Of a stretch of 35,881 bases of DNA, positions 29,001 through 35,881 are shown piece after piece (within the stretch, counting starts at the first letter, position 1; every line of letters begins with the position of its first letter). Below the pieces are notes generated by a model that had not been told where the DNA came from, made no database searches, and worked only from the letters and a program-made list of their open reading frames with translations. The position numbers and the translations under genes are program-made. The stretch is from Gonium pectorale (taxonomy: Eukaryota > Chlorophyta > Chlorophyceae > Chlamydomonadales > Volvocaceae). The stretch spans positions 117,996 through 153,876 of the forward strand of contig LSYV01000028.1 in NCBI GenBank assembly GCA_001584585.1, given 5' to 3'.

Positions 29001-31444
29001 TCCAGGCGGGGCTCCTGGCCGGTGCAGGTCACCTCGTCAAGCAGCATGAAGCTGCTGCTGCTGACGGCTTCACCGTTTGCGCTAGAAGAACTGTCGTCGA
29101 TGGCGGCAGCGGTGGCAGCGGTTGTGGTGGCGGGGACGGGGGCGGCGGCGACAGGGAGCCCGAAGGCTCCGCAGCAGAGTGCGACGCCACCTGTCATGCC
29201 CAGCTGCCGACAGACCACAGCGGCGGCGTGCGCAGTGAACCTGCAGCGAATAGAGCAAGCGGCAAAATGAGACTCGTTGCGACGTCGCTGGTACGCATGT
29301 GAGCGCCGCTATCTGAGTATGTCCAGGTGATCAAGTTGGCGGGTTGGTTGCGGGTCCGCGGTAGGTAAGCTCAGTCGACGGTGCCAGCGGATTGGATGGA
29401 GTGAAAGCCTACAAAACATATAAATCACACAAGCTGTCTTACTAGGTTTGCGATCCCTGAGTGCAAACCGTACATGTAATAATCGACTTGGTTTCAATGT
29501 TTGAGTAGTATAGCGGTTCGCAGAATAGTAGTACAGCTGATGAGAGGATGGAGGAGAGCTTGCCAGGTGGCTAGGCAAGCCAGAATGACGCCAGCAGGCA
29601 CCGCGCACGTAGCATGGGCGGACATGCATGCGTGTCATCATACGCGCGTAAATGCGTTCAAGGGGCACATACATGTCTATCGGCGGTCGTCCTTGCGCAC
29701 GTCCGTTCGCATTCCTTAGTATGAGAATGTTATTGAGTGCGGGGTCAAGCAAGGACGACGACCCCTACCAGGCTGGGGCGCATCGTCCACGTACCTGTCA
29801 TCGCAGACCAGCCCAGACATGCCCGCGTAGAAGACCTGCAGGCACGCCCCACCAGACAGCAAACAAGGCATAAGATTGCTGCGCTTTGTTACCATCTGCA
29901 AATCGGGATTAAAACGGACCCTGTCTGCATCAGGGCGGGGGCTCACAGATAGGGGGTCGATCGAGCTACATAATGGAATCATGGATGGATGATGGCGACA
30001 CCGTGAGCGGTTTCCTTACATTACATGCGATGAATAAAAAGGCATCATCTGATTGCATGTATTTGAGCTGTTTGGAGCTGTGAGTGTGTGTTTGGACCGG
30101 ACTGGTCTTTGGCCTGTCAGACTTGCTGGGCTGGTAAGAACGAAGTTCGGGTTGGCTTGTTACGGGATTATTGGCAATGCTCTGAATCTTTGTAAAACTC
30201 TGTGAGACATACAGGAAGTACGGAGGTTTCTGTAGAGGGAGTGCGTGCGTGAGTGGGCGGGGCATCTAGCTGGCGGGCGTGAGGTCCGATGGCATGCATG
30301 GGCAAATAATATAATCTTAAGACCGGGGGCGGCGCTGCCTAGATAGCCTAGTTAGTTTGGCGTGACTCGTTCCGTTAGTTCCAGGCTGGGGTCGATACAC
30401 AGCGACTACCTGGCCTATCACCAACGAATGCGCAAGGGCCTTCGGAAGGCTCGCTTGCTGCTGATAAAGGCAGGTTACGGTTGAGGAGGGGCGGTTTATG
30501 TGTATCATACATAGCGCGTACCTCCAGCCGCCCCTCAAACTCGGTTGTGCCGGCCACCAGGCGGACGTCGCCATCCCGCAGCAGGGTCGCCTTCGACGTT
30601 GCCGGCGGTGTCGGAAGTGATGGTGGTGGGGGCGGGGGCGCCGGCGGCGGCGGGTCAGAGGGCGGCGGTAGCGGCTGCAGCCCACCTGCGAACAACGCGA
30701 TTGAACGTGTGGCATTGACTGACAAAAGGCATTTGCAGCTTGCTAGCAACCGTGCGTGGCTGGCGTGCGTGGCCAGCGTGGCTGAGATACGAGTAACTAA
30801 TAACGGGGTTGGGGTGGCATAAACGAAGCGTACATGCCATATAGGTCCCACACGAACAGCATGCATGTGAGTACGGGAAGAAAGGAGGATGCAGAGTAAG
30901 AGCCAATCATATGAAGCGACTGGCAAGCTCGGTGCGTGTACGTGCGTGGTAGGGTGGATGGGTGACGCACGGCAAGCGCATGCGAGCATGTATGCACAGG
31001 GTCGTCCATAACAAGCTAATAAGGAAGCGAATGCGTGACATTGATTGCCGGCACAGGAATGCGCAGGAATACGTGTACCGGTATGTAGGGAGCGAGGTGG
31101 GGCATATGCTCCCATGTGCCTGCCCCCCCCCCGCCCCCTCCCCCCCCTGCCTTACTTGGTCCACACAACCATGGCCGTCCCATCCGGCCGCCCAGACCAA
31201 CCTCCCTCTAAACGTCTGAGCAACGCCTCTGTTCCCGTCCAACAGGAGCGGCGAGGGCCACCACAACCGCGTATGTGCGTACGTGCGTCATCGCACCCCC
31301 TTCCATTTTACACGCGCGAGCCTTCGCTCAGAGATTGAGGACAGTTACAAGAGAATATTCCCTTCCAAGGAGCTCACCTTCCGCCAAAATGGGCGATTGT
31401 GCAAGCAAGATGGCCGCGAAAAGAAAAGCAGCTCGCCGACACAT
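8083..31444 (-). CDS. Giant SRCR / Pmp-like beta-helix / Cys-rich / polytopic membrane protein, 29 exons, 4042 residues
   Basis: Exons, 5' to 3' on the minus strand: 31444-31378, 30685-30522, 29835-29795, 29240-28714, 28271-27680, 27311-26492, 25979-25865, 25596-24768, 24443-24242, 24056-23676, 23164-23026, 22694-22608, 22143-21661, 21367-20591, 20391-19778, 19501-19337, 19169-17265, 17098-17003, 16359-15918, 15653-15337, 14748-14548, 14218-14119, 13826-13711, 13545-12908, 12623-12458, 11331-10396, 10144-9930, 9619-9343, 8799-8083. The sum is 12,129 nt and every junction keeps phase; all introns are GT-AG except one GC-AG. Order of parts: signal peptide (1-21), SRCR (about 60-195), Pro-rich linker, unknown ectodomain (about 330-1040), beta-helix repeats (about 1040-2640), Ig-like/Cys-rich part (2640-3270), about nine membrane segments (3280-3840), cytoplasmic tail. 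It probably sits in the plasma membrane as a receptor, adhesin or channel; the function is inferred from architecture only. A database model may split it. Confidence 0.85.
10145..10395 (-). other. GC-AG intron between exons 26 and 27
   Basis: The donor is AGG then GCAAGT (10395-10390) and the acceptor AACGTAG ends at 10145. Only this donor joins exon 26 (phase 0) to the phase-0 exon 27 that starts ATWPAGYW. The nearby GT alternatives are in the wrong phase. AG-GCAAGT is the strict consensus of GC-AG introns. Confidence 0.75.
10791..10857. repeat. Coding 9-bp repeat giving a Gln-Gln-Pro run
   Basis: GCTGCTGCGG-type units on the + strand encode repeated PQQ (PQQPQQPQQPQQPQ) on the minus strand, in the loop between the third and fourth membrane segments of the large protein. 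It is a likely length-variable tract. Confidence 0.85.
11725..12255. repeat. Imperfect long inverted repeat in intron 25
   Basis: The left arm (about 11732-11873) is the reverse complement of the right arm (about 12112-12255). Both share TCTCTGCTTGCAGGT, then CTTGAG, then GACTTG, then GGTTGG/GCTGG, then ACGGGAG, then AATGC in order. About 240 nt separate the arms. It looks like a foldback/MITE-type insertion and explains why this intron (11332-12457, 1126 nt) is the longest of the gene. Confidence 0.6.
12908..14218 (-). other. Exons 22-24: Cys-rich GCC2/GCC3-like region
   Basis: Exons 14218-14119, 13826-13711 and 13545-12908. The text runs CLPCPTHALCPGGGIIIPMP, then GYWHSAPDSPMLHLCPREEA, then CAPGYTGHLCAACQPGYF at the end of exon 24. 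This order (CPxGxxCPGG, GYWHSAP, GYTGxLCxxC) is the juxtamembrane module seen in volvocine and oomycete Pmp-like membrane proteins and recalls the Pfam GCC2/GCC3 family. Exon 23 is only 116 nt and was found by splice sites and motif. Confidence 0.85.
14548..17098 (-). other. Exons 18-21: post-helix extracellular linker
   Basis: Exons 17098-17003, 16359-15918, 15653-15337 and 14748-14548. Sequence includes CWPLLLYQVSLPPKE, VVPLWVLDPSASAL, SVTVRMYNGLAQPV, GRYTLVFTAIALQDQGLYQV and LRVDVELLPCAQGQ, then CSSCEAGRFTLW. The GRYTLVF/YQV part looks like an Ig-like or filamin-like strand pair. The last exon opens the Cys-rich region. Intervening introns (166, 643, 264 and 588 nt) hold nothing recognised. 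Confidence 0.8.
17265..19501 (-). other. Exons 16-17: main beta-helix block
   Basis: Exon 16 (19501-19337) has FVVTIVDCTVHDNGAFLDGG. Exon 17 (19169-17265, 635 codons) has about 14 GG-led turns, including GGALSLL, GGAIAVS, GGAVALA, GGALYSE, GGGICLL, GGGIYAR, GGGVFVQ, GGALYVA, GGGIFTY and GGGVFAS. FxxN-like motifs (FTSNYA, FADNRC, FRNNSA) are those of chlamydial Pmp repeats. Turn spacing is looser than in exon 15. The exon ends before GTGCGG in phase 0. Confidence 0.9.
19778..20391 (-). other. Exon 15: very regular 27-28-residue beta-helix repeats
   Basis: The exon has eight GG-led units (GGALAAV, GGFAACS, GGVFAAD, GGFARAL, GGVVSAD, GGFVSSH, GGFVAAP, GGVLSAT). Spacing is 27-28 residues, each full unit ending in a G-N-x-A-like turn. 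It is the most regular part of the solenoid and suggests recent internal duplication. Phase is 1 in and 0 out. Confidence 0.88.
20591..24443 (-). other. Exons 9-14: first part of the parallel beta-helix
   Basis: Exons 24443-24242, 24056-23676, 23164-23026, 22694-22608, 22143-21661 and 21367-20591. The repeats have the Pmp/right-handed beta-helix pattern: GGA(I/V/F)-type turns and N-x-A/S asparagine positions, for example NSTFRELSS, SFDSNYGGAGAAIFG, SLGGAVHW, GGFLYVG, GGAIYVG and GGAVYAG. Turn length in exon 14 is about 28-31 residues. Exons 12, 13 and 14 are symmetric phase 1-1 exons. Many N-x-S/T sequons fit a glycosylated extracellular domain. Confidence 0.85.
24587..24616. repeat. 12-bp tandem duplication
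   Basis: TTTCGAACCACC is repeated twice, followed by TTTCG, inside intron 24444-24767. Confidence 0.75.
24768..28271 (-). other. Exons 5-8: ectodomain region of unknown fold
   Basis: Exon 5 (28271-27680) has a Pro/Gly linker and then a block with CLVLC, YRVVMVYPDG and YKPWLLDMPIEV. Exon 6 (27311-26492) has VVGWRWRFG, CATAGGGINATYQLVYEF, a Ser/Arg/Pro-rich stretch and LLYVQLDR. Exon 7 (25979-25865) is a 115-nt exon reading RVEGDAVWTAARLDASLPEI. Exon 8 (25596-24768) is Pro/Ser-rich and ends LRSLRLVNSTIERVAL, the first beta-helix-like turn. I recognise no named domain before that turn. The strand-rich blocks may be one or two beta-sandwich modules; that is a guess. Exon 7 is needed to correct the phase between exons 6 and 8 and has good splice sites. 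Confidence 0.75.
25751..25810. repeat. 15-bp tandem repeat, four copies
   Basis: Four head-to-tail units of GTACCATGTCGGGGC occur, the last ending in T. They lie in intron 25597-25864 of the large gene. Near-perfect identity implies recent expansion. Confidence 0.92.
28714..30685 (-). other. Exons 2-4: SRCR domain
   Basis: Exon 2 (30685-30522) has a Pro-rich lead and then GDVRLVAGTTEFEGRLE. Exon 3 (29835-29795) encodes VFYAGMSGLVCDD. Exon 4 (29240-28714) encodes FTAHAAAVVCRQLGMTGG, an Ala/Ser insert, CTGQEPRLDQC, GWGRTDC and AVRCSG. This is a complete scavenger-receptor cysteine-rich domain with the six-cysteine group A pattern plus an extra CC pair. SRCR domains bind proteins or polyanions outside the cell. 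After it comes a Pro/Ser/Gly-rich linker. The intron after GRLE sits at the same codon as in the gene at 34827. Confidence 0.9.
29241..31377 (-). other. Introns 1-3 of the large gene
   Basis: Intron 1 is 30686-31377 (692 nt), intron 2 is 29836-30521 (686 nt, with the dispersed repeat) and intron 3 is 29241-29794 (554 nt). Nothing else was recognised in them. The longest introns of the gene cluster at the 5' end and around exons 25-29. Confidence 0.7.
30030..30184. repeat. Third copy of the intron-25 repeat, in intron 2
   Basis: It shares TTGAGCTGTTTGGAGCTGTG, then GGTCTTTGGC, then TCAGACTTG, then GTTGGCTT, then ACGGGA with the left arm at 11732-11873 in inverted orientation. It lies inside intron 29836-30521. 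Three copies define a dispersed non-coding repeat family. Confidence 0.7.
31378..31444 (-). other. Exon 1: start codon and signal peptide
   Basis: The ATG is at 31444-31442. Twenty-two codons follow: Met-Cys-Arg-Arg, a hydrophobic core FLFAAILLA, then SPILAEG with a likely cleavage after ILA. The exon ends in phase 1 before GTGAGCTCC. Exon 1 of the divergent gene at 34827 has the same design and almost the same donor (GTGAGCTCG), which fixes the start. Confidence 0.85.
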
Positions 31445-31489
31445 ATGAAGGCAGCAATAATAAACCGTAAATCCGCGCTATTTTTCGGT

Positions 31490-31499
31490 GGAACATTCC
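31490..31499 (-). promoter_or_regulatory. Heat-shock-element-like palindrome upstream of the large gene
   Basis: GGAACATTCC (GAA-nn-TTC) lies about 46 nt upstream of the ATG of the minus-strand gene. It fits a two-unit HSF site, but ten bases can occur by chance and it may lie in the 5' UTR. Confidence 0.2.
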
Positions 31500-31745
31500 A
31501 TCCTTAAGCAAACTTGCGTTTCGTGTTCGGCGATATGGTAATAATTGAGCCTCGCGCTGAGCAGGAATACCCAATAAAGTTGACAGGTATTCAGGCTTAA
31601 CTCAGGCAAACTCAGGTCCGCCGTACGGCGACACGCACGTGTGTTTCGCCACGAGGCGCGAATGCTCCTGCTGTGCCCCCACGACCTCCCGCCCTGCCTC
31701 CCCTTCGTTAGATCGTACCCAGCCTGGTTACCTTCCGTCGGGGCG

Positions 31746-31804
31746 ATTGTTCGGCCGGACGAAAAAGCTTGTCGAGTTTCAAGCTTTTTCGTCCGCCAAA
31801 CAAT
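31746..31804. repeat. Long hairpin-forming inverted repeat
   Basis: The arms 31756-31771 and 31780-31795 pair perfectly over 16 bp (core GGACGAAAAAGCTTG) around an 8-nt loop. Allowing one bulge and one mismatch, pairing extends out to 31746 and 31804 (ATTGTT with AACAAT). Poly-A/T runs in the stem make it unlike the surrounding GC-rich DNA. Confidence 0.85.
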
Positions 31805-31842
31805 CCGTTTGTCCTAATACCCTTAATAGGATGGTCGTCCGC

Positions 31843-32009
31843 CCTATAGGTGGAGCTCCTTTTAAAGGGATTGTGCTCTTCGTTCGAGCACCCCTTCTTC
31901 CTTTATTTTGGGCCCGCCCCAGGAGGAGGTCTTTTTAGACAGCCTGTGCCTCTAGGGTGTCCACTAGGCAGGCTAAGAGGGCCCAGCTGCCGCACATATC
32001 CTGATATGT
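31843..32009. repeat. Cluster of short palindromes and hairpins
   Basis: In order: CCTATAGG (31843-31850); GGAGCTCC (31852-31859); TCCTTTTAAAGGGA with one mismatch (31857-31870); GTGCTC/GAGCAC (31873-31878 with 31886-31891); AGCCTG/CAGGCT (31941-31946 with 31969-31974); ACATATC/GATATGT (31994-32000 with 32003-32009). Confidence 0.75.
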
Positions 32010-32612
32010 CTCATTGTCGGGCTTCCCCTCCCTCCTCCCTCCCCCTGAGCAATCCTCAGCCGTGCGTCCGTGTGGCTGGAGACAACAGGGATGAGCACCG
32101 GCCGGTACGGGGACATGGTGGTGGGGGTGCCATCAGTTCCTCATCATAAGGAGATTGATCTCTGTTGGGCTGCCATTATAACTTCTGGATTTTAATAGCG
32201 GGGCAAAGATAGGATAGGAATGTATGTGGACCAACAAGCCGCGCGCCGAATCGCCCTCACATCTCTTGAAAGGGTCTTCCGAGGCGCTGCAACCTGTGTC
32301 ATCAGCAGCGACACATTGCCTTTGCTGCCAGCGGCCCAGTCCATGTAACGCCGAGTTATTGCCCAACCTCCAGCTGGTGCAGCAGGGATTCGCGGGACCC
32401 CACCGCCCCGCCGACTTCCAGTCCGTGAGGCACACCCCGCTCGCTATACCCGTCGCCCCTTGGTGAGACGTGCCCCCACCCTGCCGCCACTGTTCCCTTC
32501 GGACAGGACAAGTCTGAATACATCAGGCCCCATCTTCCACTCCGGAAGTCGGCCTCCCCATCGTGAGGGGCCAGGTGGGGGTGGGGAGGTGCGGGGGGCG
32601 GCAGCCGGCCTC

Positions 32613-33140
32613 ATGGAGGGGTAGACGTTATGGTGGGGACGGAGGGCTGCCTAGCAAAGAGGGGTGTGACGATCGGTGTGGTAGCCCGCCCGCCGGAGGG
32701 GCAGGTACAGGTGGCTGGGCAGGAGCTCGCCCGTCCGACAGATAGATAGATAGAGTGGCACCTGGGGGCCGGGGCAAGGCAGACGGAGCGGCTATCGTGT
32801 TATGCAGTAGTGGGGGGGGCACCTTACGAAGGGGCAGGCGACAGAGCTGAGGCCCGCGCGCAAAACTAACGGAGGGACAAGAGGCGGGGCGGATGCCTAA
32901 CTGCCTGTCTTGCGGATGGAGGGGCAGGTAGCGGAGTGGATAACAGTGGCAGGGCCAGTGCACGTCAAACGGAGGGGCAACAGGTGGCAGGGCGGGGCCC
33001 GTGCGTCTTACGGATTGACGGCGGCGGGGCGGGTGAGGGACTGAGGGTCCGCGCAACGGAGCGGCATCATCAGGCGGCAGGTTGGAGGCCCCTTGAAGGA
33101 GGCAGCATGCGGTAGAGTTGGGTTCGGTCTAACGGAGGGC
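32613..33140. repeat. Degenerate minisatellite, core ACGGAGGGGCAGG
   Basis: Variants of the core occur near 32613, 32638, 32692, 32782, 32826, 32868, 32915, 32967, 33009, 33054 and 33130. Spacing is mostly 40-52 bp in the central part. The + strand is strongly G-rich. No coding signal was seen. Confidence 0.6.
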
Positions 33141-33805
33141 CCCAAGGTGAGGAGGGAGCCCGCCTCACGAAAGGCGGAGGCAGGGGAGCGACGCTCCTCC
33201 CCCTCGCCCCTCCCCCCCATTCCCCCTCGCCCCTGCGGAACCGGTACCTACGGCCCCGGCTGCCACCACCGCCCACAGCCGATGCGGCAGCCCCCACGAC
33301 GATTCTCCTCTTCGCCCCTCCCCAACGACGATCCTCCCCCATGTCGTCCCTCCCTACCAAAAGGTCAGCAGTGTAAGTCAGGCGACTAGGCACTTAAGCA
33401 CTTGTTAAGCACCGTGCACGCGCCCCGCCGGCTGCCATTGTCACCCATGCGCGCTGGAGGTCTACGATATCAGGCGGCGGGGCCGCCCAGCCGCCCCTTG
33501 CCATAGCCAAACCCGGACCCCAGTAGCTGGGCCTATCTCCTTAACCAGGGCAGCACGCCGCCCATCCAAGCAAGCGGGATGGAGTCACACTGAGCCCACC
33601 CCGAACCTAGAAGACGCAGGCCCAGCCGACATGGCACATGTGGCATCCTCGCCAGCGCGCAGCCTTTGGAGGCATGGGCGCGCCCCGCTACCCGATTAAC
33701 CCATCACGCCCGTACTGGTACTGAGCATGCTTGGACATTACCAGTAGTGCCCTGGCATGACGTGCCTATTGTGTGGACTGCCGGCGCATCTGTCACAGCC
33801 GCCAA

Positions 33806-33962
33806 GCGTCGCATCCGCCGCTGCCCCCAAGCGCGCCATTCGAAGCTAGCTGTTGCCATGGGTCGCATCTGCCGCCGCCGCGACTACTTCCGGCGCGTCG
33901 GCCGCTGCCCCCAAGAGTCGTATCCGCCGCTGCCCCCAAGAGTCACATCCGCCGCTGTTGCT
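33806..33962. repeat. 24-bp imperfect tandem repeats
   Basis: Units of the type GTCGCATCCGCCGCTGCCCC plus CAAGA occur near 33806 and 33891 and consecutively at about 33915-33938 and 33939-33962. The 24-nt period gives an open repetitive frame on + without homology. Confidence 0.65.
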
Positions 33963-34727
33963 GAATGTCGCATCCGTTGCCGCCGGGACTGCCGGCGCGT
34001 CTGGCCGACCGACCACCTCATGCGGGAACTCAGCAGATGTGCGGCGGGCCGCAGTGAGCCAAAGATGGAGCTTGGACCAACAGCACCAACTCTTTTCCGT
34101 AGGAGTTGAGAGCTTAGCTTGGCAATGACTTGACAGCAGCGAAGTACAAAGGACGGTTTTTGCGAGCAAAACCCACCCTCAGCACTTTATGTCCTCAGGT
34201 CAAAATGCCATAACTGCTTTCGGGCTGAGCCAGCGCGAAGCAAGGGAATCGTTCCTCGCGAGGTACATCTACTGCCTTGAGCTATGTGGTGGATTCTAAA
34301 GCATTCAGAAGTAGGATGAAGGCCCTGAGTCGCCCTGCCCGTGGGCCACAGAGTGACTCAGGCTGTGGGCCCAGACCTGGGCGCTCATGCAGTAGCTGTG
34401 CACCTAAAACCACAAACAGCCACATTATACATCGCGCTTCATTCATGCAAACCCAACCTAACACTGATTGGCGCGTGACAAAACCTTTGCTGGTACGCTA
34501 CGGGTGGCATGGGTTGAAGGAGCTCCTGCAGAGCTGTCTGCACGTCCTTCTTTATGTGACCATGAAGCCAATGCATCATTATTTGTATTTGCCAATTGTT
34601 GAAGGTTGTCGCAAGAAGCCAGGTGCCGGTGGCAGTACCTACGGCGGCAGGTCGTACTCCAGGAGTACGTACGGATGCCTCGGTGAAACTGCATGCATGG
34701 GCTCGAATGCATGGCTTGCGAAATAGT

Positions 34728-34734
34728 TTTATAA
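34728..34734 (+). promoter_or_regulatory. TATA-like element of the + strand SRCR gene
   Basis: TTTATAA lies about 95 nt upstream of the ATG at 34827, in a locally AT-rich stretch. The position fits a TATA box with a short 5' UTR; the evidence is weak. Confidence 0.3.
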
Positions 34735-34826
34735 CCGATGAATAATTTTAGGTTGCCAAAGCACTTCGAATGCGTCCTTTAGCAGGTGTTACTGATTGAG
34801 CCTCAATTTGCGGTTCGTGAAGTGAT

Positions 34827-35881
34827 ATGTATAGAACAGTGGCATGGCTCCTGGCGGCCATTGTCCTGGCAGCGGCAGCGCCCTTTCTGGCGGCAGGTGA
34901 GCTCGTTGATACGTGCGCATGTTCTTGTTCTCCAAGTCTGTAGCGCCTTTTCAGCCAATGCGATGACGGGTTCACGAGGGGTGGGAAGGCTTTGATGGTC
35001 GGAAAACGCCGAAGCGGAGTTCGTTGACGGCAGTGCGGAGTGACGGCAGTCCGCCAATCATGATTGCGGCGTTGCGCTGGCGCGACGGAGGCAACATTAT
35101 AGAACGTGGGGCACCACGCACGAATGCGATATGGGATCAGGCCGGGTTCGTGGACGCCCAGCCCGCCTACCCCGATGGGCAGTCCGGGAAGGGAAACCCA
35201 ACGCGTCTGCATCCCTCTTGCTTGATGCGACGTAGATAGGTCCCATTTTGCTGCTGCTGCCTGCTCGCTGCTACTTACATACCTACTTACCCAGACACCC
35301 GCCAGTGACTGTTCTCTCCCTCCCGCCCCCCGCACTGCCCTGACGATAGTACGCAAATCCGCGTGAAGTACCATGCTGGAACACTTCTGTGCACAATGGC
35401 TATTGTACCTTCTATGTACCTTAATACTGTTCCCTTCATCCAACTTGTTGGGGGCTGCCGTGTATCAACGGCGGCGGCGGAGCGCCGTCTTGAATGTTCC
35501 GCGTCACCTAACGTGCACGCAGGCTTGAGGCTGCCCTTGGCTGGTCCGCCTCCCAGCGAGCCGCGCGCGGCGTCACGACCGCCCCCGCTACAGTCACCAC
35601 CAACGCCGGCAGTTACGGCCGGACTACGAAATGGCGACGTCCGCCTGCTGGTGGGCGGCACGACGATATTTGAGGGAAGGTTGGAGGTACGGCGGCGCGG
35701 AGCTGGGCGGAACGGGTGACGGGGGCTCGGAGCTGGGCGCGCGGCACGGGCGATGGGAGCGCGGGGCTGGGCGACACGGGTAACGGGAGTTCCCGGGACA
35801 GGGGATCGGAGAAAGTCGGCACGGGCAACGAGGGCGCGTAGATGGGTCGGTGGCTCGGGCGACAGGGGCTCGGGGCTGTGC
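34827..35881 (+). CDS. Secreted or membrane SRCR protein, first two exons, 3'-partial
   Basis: Exon 1 (34827-34896) has ATG and 23 codons with the core VAWLLAAIVLAAAAPFLAA, a clear signal peptide, then GTGAGC. Exon 2 (35523-35686, after GTGCACGCAG) completes the Gly codon, continues with a Pro-rich lead and NGDVRLLVGGTTIFEGRLE, the first strands of an SRCR domain, then GTACGG. Exon 2 has exactly the same length (164 nt) and phases (1 in, 0 out) as exon 2 of the minus-strand gene, so the two are paralogues. Intron 1 is 34897-35522 (626 nt) with nothing recognised in it. The sequence from 35687 to the end is intron. The rest of the gene lies beyond the window, so whether it also has a beta-helix and membrane domain is unknown. 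Confidence 0.85.
35699..35795. repeat. Degenerate 30-34-bp repeats in intron 2 of the + strand SRCR gene
   Basis: Three units begin GAGCTGGGCG or GGGCTGGGCG (near 35699, 35729 and 35763), each followed by an ACGGGTGACGGG-like stretch. The sequence then decays but stays G-rich to the window end. Confidence 0.6.

Larger units (their letters stand above)
31445..34826. other. Divergent intergenic region between two SRCR genes
   Basis: This 3.4-kb stretch must hold both promoters. It contains the hairpin cluster 31746-32009, the minisatellite 32613-33140 and the 24-bp repeats 33806-33962. Open frames here (for example 31639-31938 and 33666-34109) have no recognisable homology or splice context, so I call no gene. 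Confidence 0.6.

Noticed and set aside
31639..31938. 99-codon open frame as a gene
   Set aside because: It overlaps the hairpin cluster and has no recognisable domain, signal peptide or splice context.
33666..34109. 147-codon open frame as a gene
   Set aside because: Much of it is the 24-bp repeat, and no homology was recognised.

Overview
The window looks like nuclear DNA of a green alga, most likely a volvocine relative of Chlamydomonas, Gonium or Volvox. The genes are spliced, with many GT-AG introns of roughly 165-1130 nt. Coding DNA is GC-rich, introns carry TGCATGCA-type and short tandem repeats, and a TGTAA-type polyadenylation signal is present. SRCR plus beta-helix surface proteins are also known from this group. 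The species cannot be fixed from sequence alone.

Layout. (1) Positions 1-5661, + strand: most of a PrimPol (primase-polymerase) gene, with its 5' end outside the window. Eight exons could be placed, plus a possible ninth at 1-45. They carry the DxE, SxH and D catalytic motifs and a zinc knuckle with exactly the spacing of human PrimPol. (2) 5662-8082: the PrimPol 3' region and a convergent intergenic stretch. (3) 8083-31444, - strand: one very large gene, reconstructed here as 29 exons with 12,129 coding nt (4,042 residues). All splice phases match and the total is divisible by 3. The protein has a signal peptide, an SRCR domain, a Pro-rich linker, a large ectodomain region of unknown fold, about 30 turns of Pmp-like parallel beta-helix, a Cys-rich GCC2/GCC3-like region, about nine membrane segments and a Ser/Arg-rich tail. 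(4) 31445-34826: intergenic DNA with no gene I can support. It holds a cluster of hairpins reminiscent of volvocine organelle DNA and two degenerate tandem-repeat tracts. (5) 34827 to the end, + strand: the first two exons of a second SRCR gene. It is a head-to-head paralogue of the large gene, with the same exon 2 length (164 nt) and the same intron phases.

PrimPol acts in nuclear, plastid or mitochondrial DNA damage tolerance. The two SRCR genes encode secreted or surface proteins, and nothing links them functionally to PrimPol. The most notable object is the 4,042-residue receptor-like protein together with its divergent partner.
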